IMG/VR virus record: IMGVR_UViG_3300045960_000111 | Span: 1 to 30,340 of that record | From: a virus | Strand: one strand, 5' to 3' | Length of the DNA stretch: 30,340 nt | In this document: piece by piece, positions 13,064 through 19,986 of the stretch | Numbering within the stretch: position 1 is the stretch's first letter | How the letters are laid out: every line of letters begins with the position of its first letter | Notes under the pieces: model-generated | Told to the model about the DNA's origin: nothing | Databases searched by the model: none | The model's input: the letters and a program-made list of their open reading frames with translations, nothing else | Made by a program: the position numbers and the translations under genes

Positions 13064-13549
13064 ATGTCGAAACGCACCGACCGCCTCAACACCCGCGCAA
13101 CCGAACTCCGCGCCCTCGAACACGTCGCCCAGATCCGCCTCCGCAACGCCGAACGCGGCCTGATCGACCACGGCATCAACGACCTCCCCAACGTCACAAA
13201 CGCCTTCCGCGCGGAGGTCAAAGCTGCCAGAGAGGCCCTCAACGAGATCCACGAAATTCAAAATCAGATCATCCGTGACCTCGACCAACACACCACCGAC
13301 TTCCCCAATCGCGCCATGCTCCTCGTCGACGACCCCAACGGCCTGCGGATCGTCGAACGCCGCGACGACGACAACACGGGCACCGACGAAACCCACTGGT
13401 TCGACCTCGGCGCACCCTACGACGATCACCCCATGTCCTTCGATACCGCAATCGGGGTCACCAGCAAGAACCCAGGAGGATACGAGTTCTACCGCCTGTA
13501 TACCCAGGACGAGGTCGATGACCTCCTGGACAAAGCCCTCGGTCTCTGA
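13064..13549 (+). CDS. Coiled-coil hypothetical protein
   Basis: The product is 161 residues. Residues 5-80 are a long charged helical, coiled-coil-like region (ELRALEHVAQIRLRNAERGL, EVKAAREALNEIHEIQNQII). Residues 85-155 are an acidic alpha/beta part ending TQDEVDDLLDKALGL. ATG 13064 has GAAGGGG upstream, so this transcript has a leader. The last codons and the stop lie in an 80-base repeat that returns at 14595. Function unknown. Confidence 0.78.
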   Translation: MSKRTDRLNTRATELRALEHVAQIRLRNAERGLIDHGINDLPNVTNAFRAEVKAAREALNEIHEIQNQIIRDLDQHTTDFPNRAMLLVDDPNGLRIVERRDDDNTGTDETHWFDLGAPYDDHPMSFDTAIGVTSKNPGGYEFYRLYTQDEVDDLLDKALGL

Positions 13550-13609
13550 CCAATCCCCGCGCTGGCCCGGTGGACACCCACCGGGCCGCACCCATGAAAG
13601 GAACCCTGT
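13530..13609 (+). repeat. 80-base direct repeat, copy 1 (gene boundary)
   Basis: This copy holds the last codons of gene 13064, its TGA, a perfect 10-bp hairpin (13564-13573 with 13578-13587), the mini-frame ATGAAAGGAACCCTGTGA (five codons) and most of the start of gene 13608. It matches 14595-14674 at 73 of 80 positions without gaps. Confidence 0.85.
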
Positions 13610-14723
13610 GAGCAGGATCTACTTCCACACCATGACCCACACGGCGGAACTCCTGGGCTCCGAACGCGGCTGGCTCCGCGACGTAGCCACGAACACCGCC
13701 CAGCCCTGGTGGGGCCTCAACGATCGGTCCACACCCACCGCCCGGGCACTCGACATCATCGACATCATCATGCCCGGGACGAGTGGCCAGTACGTCCTCG
13801 ACATCGCCGGACCCGTCCGGAACGGCCAGCGCGACCACGCCACCGTCAAGGCCCTCGTCGACGTCCTCACCACCTGCCTCCGCGTCAACGACGTCCCCCT
13901 CCGCGTCGGCGACCACGCCGTGTCATCGGCGAACGTCGAACTGAACACCGCGCTCGCCACCGGCAACGACCTCGTGTGCCTCGCCGCGAAGATCCACGGC
14001 TGGTGCGAGATCCACCCGTGGGTCGAGGAGACCGACCGGGCATGGTGCGCTGACGTCATCGAACGTGCCATCACGGCCGGCGTGTACCGCGCCGGTATGT
14101 GGTATACCGGCCACGGCGGACAACGCACCTGGGCCGACCAGGGATGGTCAGACGTCGTCGCCCTGCTTCGCGACACCACCACACACCCCGGGCCGGTAGT
14201 CCTGTCCTACTCGATATGCGACGGATTCCCGAACCCTGAAGTAGCGACGACTATGCCGGCGTGGCCGGATGGTGTTGCCGAGGACTGGAGCGAGTTGACC
14301 TCCCAGCAGGATGAGCGCAAAAGGGCGACAACGGCTTGGTACGACCTCTCTGAACATGACTGGAGTGCGTTGACCCCAGCCCAGCAGGGCGAGCGCCGGA
14401 AGGCGCGAACCGACTGGTATGACCTTCCGGTCTACCGGCGGTGGGAGACCGCCATGGATGGTATCCGTCGTGATCAGCCGTGGGCGAACATCGCCCCGGG
14501 CAATCTCACGACCACAACGTTTGGTCCGGCTGTCACCTTGTTTGACCTGTTCCATCCGGATCGGGTCGACCGGGTTCACGCGGCGTACGTGCGCACAAGG
14601 CCATCGGCCTCTGACCAACCCCCGCGTTGGCCCGGTGGACACCCACCGGGCCGCACCCATGAAAGGAATTCTGTTCCGCGATTGCCACGACTGGACCACC
14701 GTAAGGAGACCCCCGATGACTAA
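13608..14723 (+). CDS. Hypothetical protein with internal repeat and odd C-terminus
   Basis: The product is 371 residues from GTG 13608 (AAAGGA upstream). Residues 1-190 look like a conserved globular domain (YFHTMTHTAELLGSERGWLR). Residues 235-285 contain two imperfect copies of a Trp-rich motif: WSELTSQQDERKRATTAWYD and WSALTPAQQGERRKARTDWY. From about 14595 the frame reads through the second copy of the 80-base repeat in the wrong phase, giving a Pro/Arg/His-rich tail of about 40 residues. In that repeat the homologous reading frame ends KAIGL-stop, so the natural end of the protein was probably there. Likely a recombination or frameshift product at its end. Family not recognised. Confidence 0.7.
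   Translation: MSRIYFHTMTHTAELLGSERGWLRDVATNTAQPWWGLNDRSTPTARALDIIDIIMPGTSGQYVLDIAGPVRNGQRDHATVKALVDVLTTCLRVNDVPLRVGDHAVSSANVELNTALATGNDLVCLAAKIHGWCEIHPWVEETDRAWCADVIERAITAGVYRAGMWYTGHGGQRTWADQGWSDVVALLRDTTTHPGPVVLSYSICDGFPNPEVATTMPAWPDGVAEDWSELTSQQDERKRATTAWYDLSEHDWSALTPAQQGERRKARTDWYDLPVYRRWETAMDGIRRDQPWANIAPGNLTTTTFGPAVTLFDLFHPDRVDRVHAAYVRTRPSASDQPPRWPGGHPPGRTHERNSVPRLPRLDHRKETPDD
14595..14674 (+). repeat. 80-base direct repeat, copy 2
   Basis: The seven differences from copy 1 are near both ends; the hairpin core (14629-14638 with 14643-14652) is identical. It also carries ATGAAAGGA, which here is in frame with gene 14716 instead of ending in TGTGA. Confidence 0.85.
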
Positions 14724-15081
14724 CATGATCTTCAAGGTCGATCCGGAACCCGGCACCGACCGGTACATGATCTGGTCCACCGTGACCGACATGCCGAGCG
14801 TGATCGGAACCCGTGACGACATGATCGCCTGGTTGCAACCCCCGACCGGGGACGGCGACCGGGTGCAGGCGATGCGGGTCATGAGCCGCGTCGACCAGAC
14901 CGGCACCTCGGACCGGGCCGGCCGTGGCGGATGGCACGACATCGGACCAATCCCGGTCGGTGATATCGCCCCCGACGATGGCTGCTACCAGGTGAATCGG
15001 CGTTACCTCCCCGCGCTCGCCGACGCGATCGGATGTGGTGACACGGCCGCTGCCCGCCAACTCTTCGTCAAATACGCCTGA
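14716..15081 (+). CDS. Hypothetical protein
   Basis: The product is 121 residues. An alpha/beta pattern (NMIFKVDPEPGTDRYMIWST, then TRDDMIAWLQP) is followed by a WHDIGPIPVGDI segment and a C-terminal helix (DTAAARQLFVKYA). ATG 14716 is set by AAGGAGA seven bases upstream. An in-frame ATG at 14659 inside the repeat could extend it by 19 residues but has no ribosome binding site. It overlaps the tail of gene 13608 by eight bases. Function unknown. Confidence 0.75.
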   Translation: MTNMIFKVDPEPGTDRYMIWSTVTDMPSVIGTRDDMIAWLQPPTGDGDRVQAMRVMSRVDQTGTSDRAGRGGWHDIGPIPVGDIAPDDGCYQVNRRYLPALADAIGCGDTAAARQLFVKYA

Positions 15082-15379
15082 CTAGCGACCATGGTAGTAG
15101 TGCGCTAGTGTGGCGTTAGATGGTCCGCTGCACGAACCAGGGGGACGACTGGCGGCTCACCCCTGGCGTACCGAACGACTGACCGACCGCCTTGCCCCAG
15201 ACAACCCCTGGGGGTCGACGTCGGATGGTTCTACTAGGGAAAACTCGATCCGTCAGGCAACCATCTTGCGGCCCCGGCCAGCCACCGTCGCTGGGGATCA
15301 AGAGAACGGTGGACACGAACGCCTCGGCACCAGGGGAAATCTGGACCGTCGGGGCGTTCACCATGTCGAGGGGAAACCG
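15082..15379 (+). other. 298-base gap with possible 20-codon leaderless frame
   Basis: No full gene is convincing here. A TAGTGT box (15106-15111) is followed eight bases later by ATG 15120, opening a 20-codon frame (MVRCTNQGDDWRLTPGVPND, stop 15180-15182). That sequence resembles the start of small phage proteins of the CTNxGDDWRLTPG type, so it may be a truncated gene. A short hairpin CCCCAG/CTGGGG lies at 15195-15212. Another frame (GTG 15309, ending 15422) reads EIWTVGAF and may be an eroded 5' end of gene 15380. Confidence 0.3.
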
Positions 15380-15667
15380 GTGGCGATCGACGACGACACC
15401 ACGGCGCGCTGCACGTGGCTGACCATGACCTACATGGACGCGGCCGGAACCGTCCGGGTCATCGAGATACCAGCGGGAAACGAGATCCGAGTGACAGTCA
15501 AGGAGACCCGTCCGGACCCCTACACGGTCGGGGTCGAGATGGACCTCATGGCCATCCCCCCACAAAGTCTGTCGGCGTTGTTCGACCGGGGCGTGAAGGT
15601 AACCGTCGACGCGCGTCGTGGTTCACGGCCCGAGGGTGGCATTCTCCGGATCTACGGCCGGCCGTAG
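15380..15667 (+). CDS. Small beta-rich hypothetical protein
   Basis: The product is 95 residues from GTG 15380, which has AGGGG six bases upstream. It is dominated by strands (RCTWLTMTYMDAAGTVRVIE, EIRVTVKET, VKVTVDARRG). Upstream the frame is open to 15110, but that part is Arg/Pro/His-rich and not convincing. Function unknown. Confidence 0.65.
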   Translation: MAIDDDTTARCTWLTMTYMDAAGTVRVIEIPAGNEIRVTVKETRPDPYTVGVEMDLMAIPPQSLSALFDRGVKVTVDARRGSRPEGGILRIYGRP

Positions 15668-15707
15668 ACCGTCGTCACATGGGGTATACGACCACTACCC
15701 TGTGAAC

Positions 15708-16127
15708 ATGTTCCGGACATGCGAAACCTACCGGTTCGACCTTGTCAGTGAAGGGGATACCGGGCCGATCCGTATCCCCTGCCGGGTCGAGATCACGTCA
15801 CGTCGCGACCTTCCCGACGTCGACCACCACGACATATTCACCATCGACGACACCACCGACGCGCGCCTGTCCATGGTCACCCGATCCGTCATCACGTCCC
15901 GGATCGCCGAGGACCTCGACGGTATGCCCATCGACGGACCGATCCTCGATCTCGGACCAACCAACCACGCCCCGGAACGCATCGCGGTCTGGGCCTACTG
16001 GCTCGCCCATGATCAGTCAGGGTATGAGCGGAAGGTCACCGACTGGAACCTCGTGGTCGAGTCGACCCGGGTCATCGTGTCCGACCGCTGGTCCGTCGAG
16101 TACGCGCCAACGGCCGGAGATCGGTGA
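15708..16127 (+). CDS. Hypothetical protein upstream of queE
   Basis: The product is 139 residues with a beta-rich start (YRFDLVSEGDTGPIRIPCRV), a helical middle (MVTRSVITSRIAEDLDG) and a Trp-rich end (IAVWAYWLAHDQ, DRWSVEYAP). TACCCT (15696-15701) is six bases before ATG 15708, compatible with a leaderless start. Its TGA overlaps ATG 16127 of the QueE-like gene by one base (TGATG), so the two are probably coexpressed. I do not recognise the family. Confidence 0.7.
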   Translation: MFRTCETYRFDLVSEGDTGPIRIPCRVEITSRRDLPDVDHHDIFTIDDTTDARLSMVTRSVITSRIAEDLDGMPIDGPILDLGPTNHAPERIAVWAYWLAHDQSGYERKVTDWNLVVESTRVIVSDRWSVEYAPTAGDR

Positions 16128-16864
16128 TGGAGGCCGAGGACGGGCCGGACCCGGCACGGAACGCCGTGCTCTACGCGAACGAGTTCCGAACCGACACGAT
16201 CATCCCGGACGGTCCGGACGCCGGCCGGCGTTGCGCGGTAATCCGCCTCGCCGGCTGCAACCTCACCTGCGACGTGTGCGACCAACCATCGACGTGGGGG
16301 CCGCAACCGATGAACCGCCCGGTGCGTGTCGGTGCGTTCCTCGACCGCCTTGACCAGGCGGGGCGGACGTTTCCCGTCGGCCGGGTCGTCATCACCGGGG
16401 GCGAGCCGCTGATGCAGCAGGAGGGGCTGGCGTTGCGTGGCCTCATCGAGGGGTGCGTCGACGTCGGCCGGACGGTATACGTGGAGACCAACGGGACGAT
16501 GTCCCCGGCACCGTGGCTGGTGGACCTCGACGAGTGCGGCCGGGTCCGGTGGCGTGTCTCCCCGAAGGTGTTCGGACCGTTGGCGTCCGATCCACGGCAG
16601 AAGCGCCTGTATCCCCCCGCGTTGCGGTGTTTCGTCCGGAATCCCTGGGCCGATTTCCTGTTCCCGTGCCGGGAGGCGACTGACATCGACGCGATTCGCC
16701 TGTTCTGCACCGACTACCAACTGAACCCCGGCCGGGTGTGGGTCTACCCCCTGGCCACGGAGTACAACGACGTCGTCCGGACCGGTCAACGGCTGGCCCC
16801 GGCCGCGCTCTGGTCCGGTTTTAACATCTCAACCCGCCTCACCGTGATCATGATGGATGGGTAG
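16127..16864 (+). CDS. queE: QueE-like radical SAM enzyme (7-carboxy-7-deazaguanine synthase)
   Basis: The product is 245 residues. Near residue 45 the motif CNLTCDVCD gives the CX3CX2C site that binds the 4Fe-4S cluster and S-adenosylmethionine. The GGEPL motif (about 85-90) and ETNGT (about 123) are standard for QueE, which rearranges 6-carboxy-tetrahydropterin to 7-carboxy-7-deazaguanine in preQ0/preQ1 synthesis. Phages use this pathway to place 7-deazaguanine bases in DNA as protection from restriction. No other pathway gene (FolE, QueD, QueC) or DpdA-type transferase lies in this window, so they would be elsewhere in the phage or supplied by the host. ATG 16127 is preferred over GTG 16124 for its distance from GGAG. 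Confidence 0.88.
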   Translation: MEAEDGPDPARNAVLYANEFRTDTIIPDGPDAGRRCAVIRLAGCNLTCDVCDQPSTWGPQPMNRPVRVGAFLDRLDQAGRTFPVGRVVITGGEPLMQQEGLALRGLIEGCVDVGRTVYVETNGTMSPAPWLVDLDECGRVRWRVSPKVFGPLASDPRQKRLYPPALRCFVRNPWADFLFPCREATDIDAIRLFCTDYQLNPGRVWVYPLATEYNDVVRTGQRLAPAALWSGFNISTRLTVIMMDG

Positions 16865-16885
16865 GTCAACCATCGGGGAGGGGCC

Positions 16886-19468
16886 ATGGTGAAACTCCGG
16901 GGGCTACGCGACCCCTCCAACATGAGCGACGCGGAGTTGATGGCGGAGGCCGAGGCGCTCGAAGCGGCCGAGGACCGCGCGGCGTTGTCGGACCCGGCCG
17001 CGTTGCTCCACCGCGTTGTCCCGCGCTACCGGCTCCGTCCCCACCTCGACGTGATCACCAACCAGATGAAACGGATCATATCGGGGGAAATCGACCGATT
17101 GTTGATCACCCTTCCACCACAGACTGGGAAGACCCTGACCGCCGTCGTCGGTGGCGCGGTCTGGTGGCTGGCGAACCGCCCGGACGCGAAGGTCATCATA
17201 GGGTCGTACGGGGACTCGCTGGCCGTAGACCGGGGCCGCGACTCGAAACGCATCATCGAGGAGCACGGGCACCGGTTCGGCCTGACCCTCGCACGCGGCT
17301 CCGAGGCGGTGCAGGATTGGCAACTGGTCACCGGTGGAGGGGTCCTGTCAGTCGGGATCGGGGCCGGCGTGACCGGGAAGCCGGGGGACATCGCGTTCAT
17401 CGACGACCCGCACAAGAGCCGGGCCGAGGCCGACTCGCTACGGTTCCGCGACCGGGCGTACCGGTGGTTGTCGGCGGACATCATCAGCCGGCTGTCCCCC
17501 GGAGCACCGATGGTCATGGTGATGACCATGTGGCACCCGGACGACCTCGCGGCCCGGGTCGTCGCGGACGAGGGGACCACGGCCGAGGGGGGCCGATGGG
17601 AGGTCGTGCGGATGCCCGCGTTCTGCGACGACCCCGACCACGATCCCCTGCACCGGAAACTCGGCGACCCACTACCGCATCCGAAGATCCGGATCGCTGA
17701 CACCGCGCGGGCAACCGCCCACTGGCAGGACAAGCGCCGGGCCTCCACCGTCCAGGACTGGCACGCGTTGTACATGTGCGACCCGAAACCGGCCGAGGGC
17801 GCGCTGCTGACCCGCGAACTCCTCCGGGAGCGCCGGTGCTACACGAAGGGGTCGGCGTGCCACCCGTGCGACACGAACCCGGTTCGGGCCGCCATTGCGG
17901 TCGACCCGTCCGGGGGCGGCAGGGACACGGCCGGGGTCATCGGCGGCTACCTCGGGTCGGACAAGCGCCTGTACCTGATCCGGGACGCGTCCGGGGCGAT
18001 GTCGTCGGACGCGTGGGCGAAGGCCGCGTGCGAGATGGCCGTGGACATCGACGCCGACCTGATCATCTTCGAAAAGAACTTCGGAGGCGACATGGCGGGT
18101 CGGATGATCCGTACCGCGTGGTCGACATTGCAGTCGGAGGAGCGGGAGGCTGTCCGGAATCGGGTGATGGACGAACAGCCGCACCTGACCGCGCGAGAGG
18201 TTGAACGGATCGTAGACCGGACGACCCTGCGGTACGGGCGGTTATGTCCCCGGATCAAGGCCGTGACGGCACGGAAGAACAAGCGGTTGCGCGCGGACCC
18301 GATCGCCCAGCAGTGGGTGGAGGACCGGGTGCGGACGGCCGCGTACCTACCGGAGGTCGAGGAGGAGTGGTGTGTCGCTGAGGGGGAGGAAGTTACGACA
18401 CGTCGTGGTCTTGTCCCTATTGAGAATGTTCGTGTTGGGGATGTGGTGGCGACTAGGTCTGGATGGCGTGATGTCGTGTGGTCCGGGCAAACCGGTGTCA
18501 AGGAGGTGTTGACGATAACGGCGTCTGATGGGCGGATGCTGCGATGTACCGATAATCACGAGATATGGGTGGTTGGAAAGGGGTGGACAAGGGCGGATGA
18601 AATAGAGGAGTCAGATAGAATGATGGTATCGAACACTGGCTTCTCCACCGGGCCGTATGGGCCGCACACAACGGTCCAATTCCAGCCCGACACTTCATCC
18701 GACACCGCGACGGTAATCTCGCGAACAACGACATCACCAACCTCGACGCCATCCCCTACGGGGCAACCCGCCGATGGATCGAGTTCGATGGCAAGCGCTT
18801 CTACCGTGGATCAGACGGATACTACCAGCGAGCCAAGTCCGTCAACGGAGAACGACTTCTCCACCGGGCCGTATGGGCTGCACGCAATGGACCTATCGCC
18901 AATAGAACTCATATTCACCACGAAGACGAAAATCGGTCCAACAACGACATCAGCAACCTACGCGCCATGCCAGAGCACGAACACCTCTGTCGACATAAGG
19001 CCGCTCCGATTGGGGCATCAGCAGAGGACAGCGCAACACGATCGGCAAGACGCAGAGATGAGTGGAGCAGACGCCAACCACGGACGATCATCTGCGCCGA
19101 GTGCGGAATTTCCTACCAGTCAACAGGTCAGAGGGCAAAATACTGCACAACAGCGTGTCGAGACAGGAACCGTCATCGTCGTGCGCGTGACAAGGGGGAA
19201 GCGCGTTCCGGTCTATGACTTGACCATCGACGAAGATCACGAATTTTTCGCCAACGGCATACTCGTGCACAACTGCACGTGGCAGGAGGGGTCGTCGGGC
19301 TCGCCCGGCCGGATCGACGCGAGCACCTACCTGGCCTATGCCCTGTTGCCGATCCCGAAGGGTGGTTCGGGTGGTGCGGCTGCACCGGGCGGTTCGTTGC
19401 CGACGACGGGTTCCTCGCCGCTTGATCGTGGTGGTTCCGCCGGTGGGTTCGGGCCGTTGGCACGCTAG
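16886..19468 (+). CDS. terL: Terminase large subunit interrupted by an intein
   Basis: The precursor is 860 residues; removal of a 301-residue intein would leave 559. Residues 76-83 are the Walker A motif (LPPQTGKT), 169-175 the Walker B (IAFIDDP), and MTMWHPDD near 213-220 the coupling motif; this ATPase pumps DNA into the prohead. The RNase H-like nuclease follows: Asp341 in AIAVDPSGGG, then IIFEKNFGGD, and after the intein the last Asp in RIDASTYLAYALL (Asp811). The intein sits between Trp495 and Cys797, 14 residues before that Asp, so the unspliced protein should lack nuclease activity. The C-terminal tail is Gly/Ser-rich. ATG 16886 is behind GGGGAGGGG. It is about 9 kb from the small subunit. 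Confidence 0.92.
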   Translation: MVKLRGLRDPSNMSDAELMAEAEALEAAEDRAALSDPAALLHRVVPRYRLRPHLDVITNQMKRIISGEIDRLLITLPPQTGKTLTAVVGGAVWWLANRPDAKVIIGSYGDSLAVDRGRDSKRIIEEHGHRFGLTLARGSEAVQDWQLVTGGGVLSVGIGAGVTGKPGDIAFIDDPHKSRAEADSLRFRDRAYRWLSADIISRLSPGAPMVMVMTMWHPDDLAARVVADEGTTAEGGRWEVVRMPAFCDDPDHDPLHRKLGDPLPHPKIRIADTARATAHWQDKRRASTVQDWHALYMCDPKPAEGALLTRELLRERRCYTKGSACHPCDTNPVRAAIAVDPSGGGRDTAGVIGGYLGSDKRLYLIRDASGAMSSDAWAKAACEMAVDIDADLIIFEKNFGGDMAGRMIRTAWSTLQSEEREAVRNRVMDEQPHLTAREVERIVDRTTLRYGRLCPRIKAVTARKNKRLRADPIAQQWVEDRVRTAAYLPEVEEEWCVAEGEEVTTRRGLVPIENVRVGDVVATRSGWRDVVWSGQTGVKEVLTITASDGRMLRCTDNHEIWVVGKGWTRADEIEESDRMMVSNTGFSTGPYGPHTTVQFQPDTSSDTATVISRTTTSPTSTPSPTGQPADGSSSMASASTVDQTDTTSEPSPSTENDFSTGPYGLHAMDLSPIELIFTTKTKIGPTTTSATYAPCQSTNTSVDIRPLRLGHQQRTAQHDRQDAEMSGADANHGRSSAPSAEFPTSQQVRGQNTAQQRVETGTVIVVRVTRGKRVPVYDLTIDEDHEFFANGILVHNCTWQEGSSGSPGRIDASTYLAYALLPIPKGGSGGAAAPGGSLPTTGSSPLDRGGSAGGFGPLAR
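18619..19218 (+). CDS. HNH endonuclease nested in the intein, -1 frame
   Basis: The frame one base behind the terminase is open from 18619 to TGA 19218. It encodes two tandem HNH modules: LLHRAVWAAHNGPIPARHFI then RHRDGNLANNDITNL, and LLHRAVWAARNGPIANRTHI then HHEDENRSNNDISNL. The second keeps both histidines; in the first the HH pair is RH. Between them is FDGKRFYRGSDGYYQ, the usual lead-in of phage HNH_3 proteins. At the end is a zinc-finger-like CAECGISYQ...KYCTTAC. No ATG, GTG or TTG precedes the modules (first ATG at 18967), and the upstream stop is TAG 18616. Expression would need -1 frameshifting from the intein frame (between 18619 and 18640) or an unusual start. It could also be a decayed gene, but it has no stops. 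Confidence 0.65.
   Translation, partial: NDGIEHWLLHRAVWAAHNGPIPARHFIRHRDGNLANNDITNLDAIPYGATRRWIEFDGKRFYRGSDGYYQRAKSVNGERLLHRAVWAARNGPIANRTHIHHEDENRSNNDISNLRAMPEHEHLCRHKAAPIGASAEDSATRSARRRDEWSRRQPRTIICAECGISYQSTGQRAKYCTTACRDRNRHRRARDKGEARSGL
18640..18662 (+). repeat. 23-bp direct repeat, copy 1 (HNH module start)
   Basis: The 23 bases starting CTTCTCCACCGGGCC recur identically at 18856-18878. They encode the LLHRAVW motif of each HNH module, so the repeat reflects duplication of the module. Confidence 0.75.
18856..18878 (+). repeat. 23-bp direct repeat, copy 2
   Basis: Identical to 18640-18662. The two copies are 216 bases apart, a multiple of three, so both HNH modules stay in one frame. 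Confidence 0.75.
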
Positions 19469-19477
19469 ATTGTGATC

Positions 19478-19615
19478 ATGGGTAGATGGTTGGCGGGCCT
19501 CGTGTTGGCCGTGATCGTGGTGATAATCGGTGTCCTGGTTGGGGCGGTTTTCACGTCCGCGTTCGACGATGACCATGTTGGGGTGGTCGTTCCGCTTGAT
19601 TCCCCGGTGCGATAG
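19478..19615 (+). CDS. 45-residue single-pass membrane protein
   Basis: The product has one strong membrane helix (LAGLVLAVIVVIIGVLVGAV, residues 5-24) and an acidic outer part. TAGATT (19466-19471) lies six bases before ATG 19478, matching the leaderless geometry of other genes. It sits between the terminase and portal genes next to a second membrane protein. It may affect lysis or superinfection, but no function is shown. Confidence 0.65.
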   Translation: MGRWLAGLVLAVIVVIIGVLVGAVFTSAFDDDHVGVVVPLDSPVR

Positions 19616-19650
19616 GACAATAATCTGCCGGCTGCGCCTATGATCACGAC

Positions 19651-19986
19651 ATGATGCCGTCTGTTGTCGTGCTGGCGTTGTACGCCCTGGCGGTAGCGCG
19701 GATCACCACGTTGGTCACGCATGACGAGATCACGCGGCCGGTTCGCGAGCATCTCATCGCACGGTTCGACCCCTATCGTCGAGTACATCGGTGGTTGGTG
19801 TACCTCCTTGGCGAGCCGGACGGGGACGCCACGGGTTGCCCGTGGTGCGTGTCTGTCTGGATCGGATTCCTCACCGCACCGATCATCTACCTGTGGGGTA
19901 CCACCACGATCGTCTTGATCATCGTGTTGGCGCTCGCGGTTTCGCAAGTTACCGGCATGATCTACGCATACGGGCGGCAACGATGA
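19651..19986 (+). CDS. DUF1360-like membrane protein
   Basis: The product is 111 residues with an N-terminal hydrophobic segment (residues 3-20), a basic loop and a C-terminal hydrophobic stretch (about 70-103). The CPWC motif near residue 63, followed by SVWIGF, resembles the GCxxCxxxW pattern I associate with DUF1360 membrane proteins of phages and Bacillus. TATGAT (19639-19644) is six bases before ATG 19651, so the gene may be leaderless. Its TGA overlaps the portal start (ATGA). Role unknown. Confidence 0.75.
   Translation: MMPSVVVLALYALAVARITTLVTHDEITRPVREHLIARFDPYRRVHRWLVYLLGEPDGDATGCPWCVSVWIGFLTAPIIYLWGTTTIVLIIVLALAVSQVTGMIYAYGRQR

Larger units (their letters stand above)
18371..19273 (+). 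other. Intein in the large terminase
   Basis: The intein has 301 residues. It starts with Cys (CVAEGEEVTTRRGL, block A), has block B in the TDNHEIWVVGKGW segment, block F in VYDLTIDEDHEFF and ends GILVHN before Cys+1, all canonical for a class 1 intein. Between about residues 90 and 250 the intein frame is Ser/Thr/Pro-rich without LAGLIDADG or HNH motifs. That stretch instead encodes an HNH protein in the -1 frame (18619-19218). Codon use at both ends is more A/T-rich than the flanking terminase, a sign of separate origin. Confidence 0.9.

Noticed and set aside
15110-15379. N-terminal extension of gene 15380
   Set aside because: The stretch is His/Pro/Arg-rich with poor codon bias, while GTG 15380 has a good AGGGG.
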